64,000 nucleotides of DNA, taken from NCBI RefSeq assembly GCF_003952465.1, contig NZ_CP034448.1, positions 310,001-374,000 of the forward strand, in the 5' to 3' direction. Below, piece by piece: positions 52,333-60,867 of the stretch; the first letter of the stretch is position 1; the number at the start of each line of letters is the position of its first letter. The position numbers and the translations under genes were made by a program. The stretch comes from Mesorhizobium sp. M1B.F.Ca.ET.045.04.1.1. GTDB lineage: Bacteria > Pseudomonadota > Alphaproteobacteria > Rhizobiales > Rhizobiaceae. The notes under the pieces are model-generated. The model did not search any database. It worked only from the letters and a program-made list of their open reading frames with translations, and was not told the origin of the DNA.

Positions 52333-53283
52333 TCACCTCCCCGCCGCCACGGCAAATTGTGCCGCTACCCTTCTCAGCCGGACCGCGATCGGCATGCTCA
52401 TATGCCTGACCGCGGCCGGATCGCTGAGCGCCGTGCGTATCGCCTTGAGCGGCGCACGCGCCTTGATGTGCTGAACCAATGACAGGAACGACGCCGCCTT
52501 GCGCAGGCTGCGGCTTCGTCTCGCGAAGGCCGCTCTGGCGCTGTCGTCCATGGAGTGCGCCGCCGCGAAGGCGGCATCGGCCTTGGCCATCGCCTCGACA
52601 TGATGCAATTCGAGCACCCGCGAGATCGATCCGGTGCGGATGTGGTAGACATAGCCGGTGGTCGGCTCGACCACGCAGCGGCCGCCCTTGGCCAGCGCGC
52701 TCGCCAGAAGAATGTAGTCTTCGCCGATGCGCAGCGTCTCGTCGTAGCGAAGCCGGTTCTCGTCGAGGAACCGACGCAGGAAGATCGGCTTCAGGTAGCC
52801 GAGATTGAAGCGCGATTCGAAGACCACGTTGCCGGCGATGTAGTCGGCAAGCGATATCTCGCCGAGCGCTTCGAGGTAGCTGGCCGGGAACATGATGTCG
52901 TCGGGCGTGCCGTCCTCGCGCACGACCTGGACATTGTCGACCGCGATCTCGGCCCCTGACTTTTCCGCCCGCGCGATCATTGCCGCCAGCCGGCCGGGAA
53001 GGACGGCATCGTCGGAATCGAGCACGGCCACCCAGCGGCCGCGGGCGAGATCGAGCCCGGCATTCCTGGCGCCGCCCGGACCCCGGTTGGCGGGAAGCGC
53101 GACAATTTTCACGATGTCTTTGGGATAGGCGCACGCGACATCGAGCGTGCGGTCGCTCGACCGGTCGTCGACGACGATTATCTCCACGGAGACGTCGCGC
53201 TGCGCCATCGCGCCGGCGATCGCCCGGTCGAGGGTCGCCCTGGCATTGTAGGCGGCGATGACGAAGCTGACGTCAGGCTGCAC
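52333..53283 (-). CDS. exoO: Family 2 glycosyltransferase, ExoO-like
   Basis: A 316-residue GT2 enzyme. The GT-A fold starts VSFVIAAYNARATLDRAIAG and includes EIIVVDDRSSDRTLDVA, the D-x-D region VAVLDSDDAVLPGRL, and IGEDYILLASALAKGG. Position between exoN and exoM, as in S. meliloti, supports ExoO, a succinoglycan side-chain glucosyltransferase. Its 5' end overlaps the 3' end of exoM by 11 bp. Confidence 0.85.
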   Translation of the reverse strand: MQPDVSFVIAAYNARATLDRAIAGAMAQRDVSVEIIVVDDRSSDRTLDVACAYPKDIVKIVALPANRGPGGARNAGLDLARGRWVAVLDSDDAVLPGRLAAMIARAEKSGAEIAVDNVQVVREDGTPDDIMFPASYLEALGEISLADYIAGNVVFESRFNLGYLKPIFLRRFLDENRLRYDETLRIGEDYILLASALAKGGRCVVEPTTGYVYHIRTGSISRVLELHHVEAMAKADAAFAAAHSMDDSARAAFARRSRSLRKAASFLSLVQHIKARAPLKAIRTALSDPAAVRHMSMPIAVRLRRVAAQFAVAAGR

Positions 53284-54211
53284 GCTTGTCCCCTTCCTGC
53301 GGAGTGAGGCCGTATTGGCGGATTTCGCGGCCGCCGAGCAGACCGCTGATCACACCAACGTGCATAATGCCGCGGAGCGCGCTGCGGTTCCGTCGCACCG
53401 GGCTCATCGCCGTCAAAAGCGCCGTGCCGAAGCAATAGGCCGCCTTGGCGGAAGCGAGACCGACCTGACTGATGCGGCGCAGGCCGCCGGTGTCGCGCCC
53501 GATGAGGTGGCCATGCGTCTGACCGAAGCGGAAGCGGCGGCGGCGCAGCCAGTCGAAAGCTGCCCTCGAGCGCGGCACCACCTCGTCGACAAAGGCCTGT
53601 GGGGCAAAGGCGATGCGTCCACCGGCCTTGACCATCTGATCGAAGAATTCCGTGTCCTCGCCGCCGGTCTGGCCGCGCGCCAGGCTGAAGCGCCGGTTGC
53701 GGAGGCTATCCTCGGTCACCTTGAGCAGGACGTTACAGGTATAGCCGGTGCGGATCTCGCCGCGCACCCAGACGGGCAAAGTCGAATGGAAATCGCCCTT
53801 GCGCATCCAGGCCGGCGCATCCGGATGATAGCTTGCGCGAACTGGCCCGAGCACGGCGGTCGCGCCGGTCGCCCCCATGGTTGCGACGAGCTCGACGAGC
53901 CAGCCCGGCGAAGCCGTCTCGTCGTCGTCGATGAAGGCGGCAAGGTCCGATACGCTGGCATCGAGGCAGGCATTGCGGGCGATCGAAATGTTGCGCGCCG
54001 GCGCATGGCGATAGCGGATCGGCAGCTTCAACTCCTGCGCCAATGCCTTCACCAACGACTGCGCCGCCGGCTGGTCGTCATTGTCGGCAACGACGACGCC
54101 GATCTCGAAGCCGACGGGTTTTTCCAGCGCGGCAATGGAGCGCAGCGTGTCGGCAAGCTCCGGCCGGCGGAAGGTGCAGATGCAGATGTCGATGGAACGG
54201 CCTGCCATCAT
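53273..54211 (-). CDS. exoM: Family 2 glycosyltransferase, ExoM-like
   Basis: A 312-residue GT2 enzyme starting MMAGRSIDICICTFRRPELA followed by DTLRSI, which is the ExoM pattern. The acidic core is LAAFIDDDETASPGWL and the acceptor region QTGGEDTEFFDQMVKAGG. In succinoglycan synthesis ExoM adds the fourth sugar of the repeat. Start ATG 54211 overlaps the exoA stop (ATGA); ATG 54208 is equally possible. The frame remains open further upstream, but that part overlaps exoA. Confidence 0.88.
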   Translation of the reverse strand: MMAGRSIDICICTFRRPELADTLRSIAALEKPVGFEIGVVVADNDDQPAAQSLVKALAQELKLPIRYRHAPARNISIARNACLDASVSDLAAFIDDDETASPGWLVELVATMGATGATAVLGPVRASYHPDAPAWMRKGDFHSTLPVWVRGEIRTGYTCNVLLKVTEDSLRNRRFSLARGQTGGEDTEFFDQMVKAGGRIAFAPQAFVDEVVPRSRAAFDWLRRRRFRFGQTHGHLIGRDTGGLRRISQVGLASAKAAYCFGTALLTAMSPVRRNRSALRGIMHVGVISGLLGGREIRQYGLTPQEGDKRAA

Positions 54212-55221
54212 GCCACCTCGCGCGCGGGCTGCGGGCTGAGGAGCTGCAGCCAGAAACCCACGGACCAGCCCAAATGCATGACCATCGCCGATACGCCGGC
54301 TAGCGCGATGGCCGGATTGCGCTGGCCGATCGCGGTCACGACGCCATAGCCGAGACAAACCGCCGCCCATATCAGAAACGGCACCGCCGCCAGCACGAAC
54401 AGCGGAGCAAAAACGGTGAGCAGCACCACCGGGAATACCAGCAGCGGGATCATCTGCCTCAGCTTCGGCATCATCCTGTGCTTCAGCACGTTCTTGGCGC
54501 GGCCGCGGCCATAGCCCAGATACTGGAAAAACAGGCCCTTCAGCGTGGAGCGCGGATAATAGACCATCTGCGTCCTGCCGCTCATCCAGATGCGGCAGCC
54601 GGCCAGACGGAGGCGATGGTCGAGCTCGGCATCCTCGTTGTGGCTGAAGCTCTCGTCATAGCCGCCAACCGCCCGGAAGGCGGCGATGCGCATCAGCGCA
54701 TGATGGCCGTGATCGACCCATTCGCCGGCCGACATGTGGCGATGCTTCGAGCCGCCGGTGCCGAGCTTGGAGTTCTGCGCCGCGGCCACCGCCTTCTGCA
54801 CCGCGCCGGTGCCGCTGGTCAGCATCGAGACGACGACCGAATCAGCGCTGGTGGCAAGCGCCTCCTCGACCAGCCTGTCACAATAGTCGGCCGGATAGCC
54901 GCCATGCGCGTCGATGCGAATGAGATAGTCGGCGCCGTCGCCGAATGTCGACACCGCCAGATTGATGGCAGCGCTCTGGATGCGCTTCGGGTTGGCGAGC
55001 AGGGTGACCCGCGGATCCTCGGCAGCGGCCTTTTCGACGATGGCTTGCGTGCCGTCGGCGCTGCCGCCGTCGACCACGACGATGCGCGCGCCGAGCCGCG
55101 CCGCTGCCGGCCGCAATTGCTCGAGCAGCGCGCCGATATGAGCAGCCTCGTTGAGGCACGGAACAACGATGAGGCTCGATGGCGTGCTCTGCGTCATCGG
55201 CTTTTGTCCATTCTCAGCCAT
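54208..55221 (-). CDS. exoA: Succinoglycan glucosyltransferase ExoA
   Basis: A 337-residue GT2 enzyme. The catalytic part is SLIVVPCLNEAAHIGALLEQ, IVVVDGGSADGT, LIRIDAHGGYPADYCDRLVE and GGYDESFSHNEDAELDHRLR. Three C-terminal hydrophobic segments anchor it to the membrane. The H-A-Y-P-type segment and the C-terminal helices match ExoA, the beta-1,3-glucosyltransferase adding the second sugar. It overlaps exoM and is 1 bp from exoL, so the cluster is tightly coupled. Confidence 0.92.
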   Translation of the reverse strand: MAENGQKPMTQSTPSSLIVVPCLNEAAHIGALLEQLRPAAARLGARIVVVDGGSADGTQAIVEKAAAEDPRVTLLANPKRIQSAAINLAVSTFGDGADYLIRIDAHGGYPADYCDRLVEEALATSADSVVVSMLTSGTGAVQKAVAAAQNSKLGTGGSKHRHMSAGEWVDHGHHALMRIAAFRAVGGYDESFSHNEDAELDHRLRLAGCRIWMSGRTQMVYYPRSTLKGLFFQYLGYGRGRAKNVLKHRMMPKLRQMIPLLVFPVVLLTVFAPLFVLAAVPFLIWAAVCLGYGVVTAIGQRNPAIALAGVSAMVMHLGWSVGFWLQLLSPQPAREVA

Positions 55222-55222
55222 C

Positions 55223-56395
55223 CTATGCCAGGGCCTCCGTCGCGAAGGTTCCGCGAACGGACGTCAGGCCGCGCAGCTTGTCGACGAAGGCCAGGCAATC
55301 GCTGCGGTCGTAGCTCCAGATCCTCGGATTGCGGGCCAGCACCCGCGACTTCAGCTTGCCGAAGCGCTCCTGCCCCATCCGGCCGAGCGCGGTGTCGAGG
55401 CCTTCCGGGGTGGCTTCGGCTAGAAGCACGCCGATGTCCTGCCGCTCGAGGAACCGGCCGGTTTCGGTGCTCGCCATCGAAACCGGCACGGCGCCGAAGC
55501 GGCAGCCTTCATAGAGGCGGTTGGGAAGCAGCCATTCGGAATTCTGGCCCTGCTCGAAGAAATCGATCGCCCAGGAGAAATGCACCTCCCGGTAGATCGC
55601 CGCCATGTCCTCCGGATTGCGGTAGGGACCGCGAAAGGAGAGCCAGGGCTCGGCTTCGACGAAGGCATGAAAATCCGGGAATTCGGACAGCGCGGGACGC
55701 CCCCTGAGCACCGCTTCGAAGCGTCCGTTCTGCCGGCGGGTGAATTCAGCCAGCAGTTCCAGCGAGCGGCGGCATCTGAGCGCGCCGAACCAGCCGATGC
55801 GCCAGGGCGGCGCCACCGGGCTGTCATCTTCGCGCCGATGGTCCGCCGACACCGGCATGGTGTCGAAATATTTGTTCTCGATCAGCTCGACCGGTGCGGC
55901 GATTTGCCCGAACGGCTTGAAATAATTGGCGATGAAGGCGGGGGAACTGGTGACCAGAAGCTTGACGTCGCGGGCGAGATAGCGCTCGGCGCCGCGCAGC
56001 ATTCTGCCGATCAGGTCGTTGCGCAATACCAGCCGATGGATGTCCAGGCATTCGTAGACGATCGGCACGCTTGCGCCGAAAACCTGCTTGGCGCGGCGGG
56101 CGAGCGCCAGCATTTCCAGGTTGCGCGCGATGATGAGATCGGGTCGCGGCACGACACCAAGCTTGGCGCCGATCGACATCGCGGCCTTGGCCACCGCGCC
56201 GAGGCGCTGCGCGAATCGGCCATCGCGCGTCAGGCCGAGATCGACCGGCTCGAGACCTTCGACCTCGGCGATCGGACTGGAGGTGCGGCGGAAGCCCGCC
56301 AGGGTGATCCTGGCACCGCCTGCCCTGAGCATTTTGACCCTCCGGCGTACTGCCGGATCGGAGACGTCATGCACAAGGTACAAGACATGCAGCAT
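55223..56395 (-). CDS. exoL: Succinoglycan glucosyltransferase ExoL
   Basis: A 390-residue glycosyltransferase of GT4-like fold starting MLHVLYLVHDVSDPAVRRRV followed by KMLRAGG, the ExoL pattern. The binding region includes PDLIIARNLEMLALARRAK and IVYECLDIHRLVL. It adds the third sugar in succinoglycan. It is the first gene of the minus-strand exo unit; the promoter must be in 56396-56594, where an array of repeated decamers is found. Confidence 0.9.
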   Translation of the reverse strand: MLHVLYLVHDVSDPAVRRRVKMLRAGGARITLAGFRRTSSPIAEVEGLEPVDLGLTRDGRFAQRLGAVAKAAMSIGAKLGVVPRPDLIIARNLEMLALARRAKQVFGASVPIVYECLDIHRLVLRNDLIGRMLRGAERYLARDVKLLVTSSPAFIANYFKPFGQIAAPVELIENKYFDTMPVSADHRREDDSPVAPPWRIGWFGALRCRRSLELLAEFTRRQNGRFEAVLRGRPALSEFPDFHAFVEAEPWLSFRGPYRNPEDMAAIYREVHFSWAIDFFEQGQNSEWLLPNRLYEGCRFGAVPVSMASTETGRFLERQDIGVLLAEATPEGLDTALGRMGQERFGKLKSRVLARNPRIWSYDRSDCLAFVDKLRGLTSVRGTFATEALA

Positions 56396-56450
56396 GAAAT
56401 TCGACCGCTGTTGGGCCCGCCACCCGAGGGAATGCTAGTACAGCTTTTGC

Positions 56451-56510
56451 TGCATCGCAACATTTTTGGTGCAGCGTAGCAAATGCTGCGCAATTTTTTG
56501 TTGCGCTGCA
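56451..56510. promoter_or_regulatory. Operator-like decamer array in the exoL/flippase divergent promoter
   Basis: Related decamers TGCATCGCAA (56451), TGCAGCGTAG (56470) and TGCTGCGCAA (56484), and an inverted TTGCGCTGCA (56501-56510). The last two form an imperfect palindrome around a T-rich centre with 9 of 10 matching bases. The region is AT-richer than its surroundings and lies between the exoL start (56395) and the flippase start (56595). It may be the binding site of an exopolysaccharide regulator. Confidence 0.5.
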
Positions 56511-56594
56511 AAAACCTCTTGCGGTAGCTTGTTCATGGCGGCGGGCGCCGGTCGCGACGATGTCGGACCGGCGTAAAAATCAGGGATCCTGAAT

Positions 56595-58091
56595 TTGGAA
56601 ACCAGTGCATTCGATCCGCCCGAGGGCTCACTGCGCAGATCGGTCGGACGCGGCGCCATCGTCACCGCGATGGCGCAGGGCGTGCGGGTCGCCACCCAGA
56701 TCGTCTCCGTCATCGTGCTGTCGCGGCTGCTGTCGCCGCAAGATTTCGGCGTGGTGGCGATGTGCGCGCCGGTGCTCGCCTTCATCGCGCTGTTCCAGGA
56801 TTTCGGCCTGACCCAGGCGACGATCCAGAAAACCGGCATACGGCACGAGGAGGTCAACTACCTCTTCTGGATCAACACGGCGGTGAGCGCGATCCTCGCC
56901 TGCGTGCTTGCCGCGGCGGCTCCTTTGGTGGCCGCCTTCTATGGCGAGCCGCGCGTGGCGGGCCTGGTCGCCGCGTTCGGCCTGCAGATCATGGCCTACG
57001 GCCTCGGCGCCCAGCACCTGGCGCTGCTGACGCGCCGCATGGAATTCACCCGGCTCGCAATCATCGATGTCGCCAGCGCCGTTTCCGGCCTCGTCGTCTC
57101 GATCGCCTGGACCTTCATCGACCGCTCCTACTGGGCGCTTTTTGCCGGCACGCTGACCGGCGCCGTGCTGCCGACGCTTTGCTACTGGGTGTCCTCGCGC
57201 TGGCGTCCCGGACTGCCGCGCAAGGTCGAGGGCATCGGCCAGCTGATCCATTTCGGCGCCGGCATCACCGGCTTCAACTTCGCCAATTTCTTCGCCCGCA
57301 ACCTCGACAACGTGCTGATCGGCAAATACTGGGGCGAGGCCCAGCTCGGCCTCTATGACCGCGCCTACAAGCTGCTGCTGTTCCCGCTCAGCCAGATCAC
57401 CAATCCGCTGTCGAAGGTGATGGTGCCGGCGCTCTCGCGTCTGAAAGACGAGCCGGATCGTTACCGCAGCGCCTATCTGCGCGTCATGCCGCTGGTCCTC
57501 CTGGTGGCGCTGCCGGGCGTGGCCTTCGCCACCGCCATGTCCGATACGCTCATCCCGTTCGTGCTCGGCCAGCAGTGGCGGGAGAGCGCCAATATCTTCC
57601 TGGCGCTGGGTTTCGCCGGCCTGCTGCAGCCGCTCAACAATCCGGCCGGATGGCTGTTCGTCAGCCAGGGCCGGTCGGGCGACTTCATGCGCTGGGGCAT
57701 TGTCACGGCCATAACCTCGGTGATGGCATTTGCCGTCGGCCTCTCCTATGGCGCTCTCGGCGTCGCCATCGCCTATGCGGTCAGCGAATATCTCAGAACG
57801 CCTTTCCTGTGGCTCTATGTCGGCAAGGCCGGACCGTTGCGAGCGAGCCATGTGCTCCACGCTGCGACCCCGTTCGTGCTCGGTGCGCATCTGGCGCTGG
57901 CGCTCGTCTGGCTCGCCAAGCCGATGCTGCCTGCGCAGCCGGTCATCGCCCTGGCAGGAGGCGCGGTGCTGTCCTATGTCGTCACCATCATCGTCGCGCT
58001 CGCCTTCGGCGCCGGCCGCGAGGCGCTTCGGGAGGCCTTGCGGCTGATCCCGGCGCGCGGATTCTCGCCGGCACCCAGCGAGGCGAAATAG
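56595..58091 (+). CDS. Polysaccharide flippase (Wzx/ExoT-like)
   Basis: A 498-residue inner-membrane protein with about twelve to fourteen membrane segments, typical of the MOP polysaccharide export superfamily. It includes IVLSRLLSPQDFGVVAMCAP and FNFANFFARNLDNVLIGKYW, close to the WzxC/AmsL/ExoT group. The only start in frame near the beginning is TTG 56595 (METSAFDPPEG). It is the only flippase seen in the island, so it probably exports the repeat unit made by the Exo enzymes. Confidence 0.9.
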   Translation: METSAFDPPEGSLRRSVGRGAIVTAMAQGVRVATQIVSVIVLSRLLSPQDFGVVAMCAPVLAFIALFQDFGLTQATIQKTGIRHEEVNYLFWINTAVSAILACVLAAAAPLVAAFYGEPRVAGLVAAFGLQIMAYGLGAQHLALLTRRMEFTRLAIIDVASAVSGLVVSIAWTFIDRSYWALFAGTLTGAVLPTLCYWVSSRWRPGLPRKVEGIGQLIHFGAGITGFNFANFFARNLDNVLIGKYWGEAQLGLYDRAYKLLLFPLSQITNPLSKVMVPALSRLKDEPDRYRSAYLRVMPLVLLVALPGVAFATAMSDTLIPFVLGQQWRESANIFLALGFAGLLQPLNNPAGWLFVSQGRSGDFMRWGIVTAITSVMAFAVGLSYGALGVAIAYAVSEYLRTPFLWLYVGKAGPLRASHVLHAATPFVLGAHLALALVWLAKPMLPAQPVIALAGGAVLSYVVTIIVALAFGAGREALREALRLIPARGFSPAPSEAK

Positions 58092-58172
58092 CTTGCTCGG
58101 CGCAACGGCAATTGCGCTTCGATCACCGGCCGACAGCCGGCGAAACCGCTGATTTGAGGGTACGGCAACAGC

Positions 58173-59195
58173 ATGAATTACCGATCGATTTCAGACATGA
58201 ACGACGCGATCGCGCGGAACCTGCACCGGCTGCCGCGGGACATCGACCTGGTCGTTGGCGTGCCGAGAAGCGGCATCCTCGCCGCAACGCTGGTCAGCCT
58301 GACGGCGAACATCCCGATGACCGATCTCGACAGCTTCCTCGCCGGCAAGATCTATTCGTCGGGGATCACCAAGCGCCGCGCCGCGCTCGACCGGCAGCAT
58401 GCCGAAATGCGCAAGATCCTGGTGATCGACGACAGCGTCAGCGGCGGCAACGCCATGCGCGATGCGCGCGCAAAGATCGCCGCCGCCGGTATCCAGGGCG
58501 ATTTCGTCTTCGCCGCCGTGTTCGGGCTGCTCTCGCAGCACAAGGAAACCGACATCGTCTTCGAGGTCGTGCCGCATCCCAGGATGTTCCAGTGGAACTT
58601 CATGCACCACGTCTTCCTCGAGCAATGCTGCGTCGACATAGATGGGGTGCTTTGCCTCGATCCGACCGAGGAAGAGAACGATGACGGGCCGGCTTACGAG
58701 AAATTCCTCGCCGAGGCGCGGCCGCTGCTCGGGCCGACCCGCAAGATCGGCTGGCTGGTGACGAGCCGGCTGGAAAAGTACCGCAAGCTGACCGAGGCGT
58801 GGCTTGCCAAACACGAGATCAAATACGACCATCTCATCATGCTCGACCTGCCGAGCAAGGCGGAGCGGCAGCGGCTCGGGGCGCATGGCAGCTTCAAGGC
58901 CGAGTTCTACCGCAAGTCGGACGCCATCCTGTTCATCGAGAGCGAGCATGAGCAGGCGCTCAAGATTGCCAAGCTGTCCGGCAAGCCGGTGCTGTGCGTC
59001 GAAACCAACATAGTGAGCTTTCCCGACGCGCTTTCCCTGCCGGCGCTGGAGCAGGCGGCGCGCAACCTGCCGGCGCGGCTCAGGCAGGTCAATTCGCCCG
59101 ACGGGCGCAAAAAGGTCGTCAAGACCGCCGCGCGCGCCCTGCTTGGCGAACGCGCCTACGAGATGCTGAAGAGCCGGGTCAAAAGACCAGCGTAA
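58173..59195 (+). CDS. Phosphoribosyltransferase-HAD-like fusion protein
   Basis: A 340-residue protein. Residues 1 to about 130 are a PRT fold: substrate loop VVGVPRSGILAATLVSL and PRPP motif ILVIDDSVSGGNA at 82-94. Residues 150 onward look like a HAD phosphatase core, with Asp155 and Asp157 in VDIDGVLCLDP and a later LFIESEHEQALKIA, similar to a HAD motif IV region. Such a fusion is rarely described. In a polysaccharide island it may make or modify a phosphosugar donor. It follows the flippase by 81 bp on the same strand. Confidence 0.75.
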   Translation: MNYRSISDMNDAIARNLHRLPRDIDLVVGVPRSGILAATLVSLTANIPMTDLDSFLAGKIYSSGITKRRAALDRQHAEMRKILVIDDSVSGGNAMRDARAKIAAAGIQGDFVFAAVFGLLSQHKETDIVFEVVPHPRMFQWNFMHHVFLEQCCVDIDGVLCLDPTEEENDDGPAYEKFLAEARPLLGPTRKIGWLVTSRLEKYRKLTEAWLAKHEIKYDHLIMLDLPSKAERQRLGAHGSFKAEFYRKSDAILFIESEHEQALKIAKLSGKPVLCVETNIVSFPDALSLPALEQAARNLPARLRQVNSPDGRKKVVKTAARALLGERAYEMLKSRVKRPA

Positions 59196-59210
59196 GTAGA
59201 ATCTTACGGG

Positions 59211-59265
59211 GTTGGTCTTCACGCAATTGCGGACGGAAAACCACTTTTCCTGGAATTGTTTTAAG
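59211..59265. repeat. Half RIME-like hairpin carrying the GT4 stop codon
   Basis: GGTTGGTCTTCACGCAATTG...TTTTCCTGGAATTGTTTTAA matches the second half of the element at 22197-22255. The TTA at 59261-59263 is the TAA stop of the minus-strand glycosyltransferase. It separates two convergent genes. Confidence 0.8.
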
Positions 59266-60340
59266 CAGCGCGCCGGGCGCGCTGCCGGGCCGCCCTGTCG
59301 AGCAAGGCGAAGAAGGTGGCGAACTGACGATCGGGATCGAGCTCCGGGCGCTGAGAGAAGGCGAGCGCCGCCTCTGACAGCCGTTCATACTCTTCCCGGT
59401 CGTTCCACAGCCGCCTGACAGCCGCGACCCAATCCTCGAGCGGCGCGTCGTAGTCCAGCACCAAGCCGCCCGAGCCGATCGCCTCCGGCAAGCCGCCGCG
59501 CCGCGAGCCGACGACGGGAATGCCGCTGCAATGCGCTTCAGAGGCGACGCGGCCCCAGGCCTCTTCCCATTTGCTCGGCGCAAGCAGGATTTTGGTGCGG
59601 CCATAGAGGGTCTTCATGTCGTCGGTGCGGTTCTCCAGCCTGATGTTGGAGAACGGCGCGATCGTCTCGGCGATGCGGGCGCGGTGATCGTCCTCCAGCT
59701 TCCAGCTCTCGACGAACAGGAAGGGTATTTCCGGGCAGGCGGCCGCGATGCGCACCGCCAGATCGAAACCCTTTTCCTCATAAGGGTTGATGAAGGTGAC
59801 GTACTCGCCCGTCGTCGGCGTGCTGTAGGCGGCGGGATTGATGGTCGGCGGGATCACCGCGGAATCGATGCCGAACTCCCGCTTGTAGGTGCGCGCCGTG
59901 AATTCGGAATTGGCAACATAGGATGCCGAGCTCAGCTCGCGCAGGTCGCCGCCCAACTCGTGGAATTCCACGTTCCTGAGGTAGACGACCAGCGGCACGC
60001 CCTCAGCCTGCAACGCCTTGCCGAGCGGAACCGACTTGTGACACTGCACCACCGCGACGTCCGGCTGCATTTTCTTGACGGCAAAGGCGGCCGCTTCCCA
60101 GGGAAACCAGGCCCGCACCACCGGATAGCCGGGGAAGCTGTCGACGACGGCGCGTTGGCCGAAGAGCTTCATCTTGGCGCGCGCCTTGTAGCCGAACATG
60201 CCCTGGCCGAACAAAGCGGCGAGCACCGACGCCTCATGGCCATGCTCGATCAGCTGCTCCGCCAGGTGATGCGTGCTTGACTGGACGCCGCCGCTGAACT
60301 GCGGCGGATAACCATTGCCGCCTGCGAAGAGAACTTTCAT
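59261..60340 (-). CDS. Family 4 glycosyltransferase
   Basis: A 359-residue GT4 enzyme with GT-B fold. The N-terminus is MKVLFAGGNGYPPQFSGGVQ and the donor-binding part includes YGRTKILLAPSKWEEAWGRV and the E-x7-E motif EAHCSGIPVVGSRRGGLPE. It probably adds a sugar to an exopolysaccharide. The acceptor and sugar are unknown. It is convergent with the PRT-HAD gene. Confidence 0.9.
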   Translation of the reverse strand: MKVLFAGGNGYPPQFSGGVQSSTHHLAEQLIEHGHEASVLAALFGQGMFGYKARAKMKLFGQRAVVDSFPGYPVVRAWFPWEAAAFAVKKMQPDVAVVQCHKSVPLGKALQAEGVPLVVYLRNVEFHELGGDLRELSSASYVANSEFTARTYKREFGIDSAVIPPTINPAAYSTPTTGEYVTFINPYEEKGFDLAVRIAAACPEIPFLFVESWKLEDDHRARIAETIAPFSNIRLENRTDDMKTLYGRTKILLAPSKWEEAWGRVASEAHCSGIPVVGSRRGGLPEAIGSGGLVLDYDAPLEDWVAAVRRLWNDREEYERLSEAALAFSQRPELDPDRQFATFFALLDRAARQRARRAA

Positions 60341-60412
60341 GGGTTCGGCTCCTTGTCACATTTTTCTTGGCCAGTGTCGCTGGCTTGCCGGCGAGCATGT
60401 CCGACGGGCGGT

Positions 60413-60856
60413 TCAGGCATTCTGCGGCTCGAGATTGGCGAACGGATTGGTGCATGGGTGCCAGCCGGTAAAGCGGATCGGATCGTTCGGCGAGCTACGC
60501 CACGCATAATCGGTCAGCATGTGGAATTCGGCGATGACCCAGCGCTCGAAATTCCCGACATCCTGCTGCTTCTGCCTGGGCAGGAATTCGCGCGCCTTGT
60601 CGAGCTTCACGGTCTCCAAGAGCGTCACCGCATCCGCCAGCTTGTCGCTCGGAAACACCCACGGATTGCGATTGCGGAATTCGAGCACGAACTGCTGCAG
60701 GTGCTCGATGCGCATGTTGAGCGGCCCGAAGTATTTCTCCAGCGTGAGGCGGACGAGATCCTCGTCGGAGAAGGACGACACGGCGGCAGCGGCAATGCCG
60801 GTCGAGGCAATGCCGCCGGCAACAACGGCCAATGCGGTGCGTCGGGTGATCTTCAT
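60413..60856 (-). CDS. Tat-exported small subunit of a GMC dehydrogenase
   Basis: A 147-residue protein with a twin-arginine signal (MKITRRTALAVVAGGIASTG). It resembles the gluconate 2-dehydrogenase subunit 3 / FAD-GDH gamma subunit type in size and position: it follows the catalytic GMC gene with 11 bp between them. In that family the small subunit folds with the catalytic one and carries it through the Tat system, because the large subunit has no signal peptide. A strong GGAGGGG ribosome site supports ATG 60856 over ATG 60871. Confidence 0.75.
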   Translation of the reverse strand: MKITRRTALAVVAGGIASTGIAAAAVSSFSDEDLVRLTLEKYFGPLNMRIEHLQQFVLEFRNRNPWVFPSDKLADAVTLLETVKLDKAREFLPRQKQQDVGNFERWVIAEFHMLTDYAWRSSPNDPIRFTGWHPCTNPFANLEPQNA

Positions 60857-60867
60857 CGGCCCCTCCT

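Noticed and set aside
53258..54349. A 363-codon plus-strand frame opposite exoM
   Set aside because: It mirrors codon structure of exoM; no motif or ribosome site.
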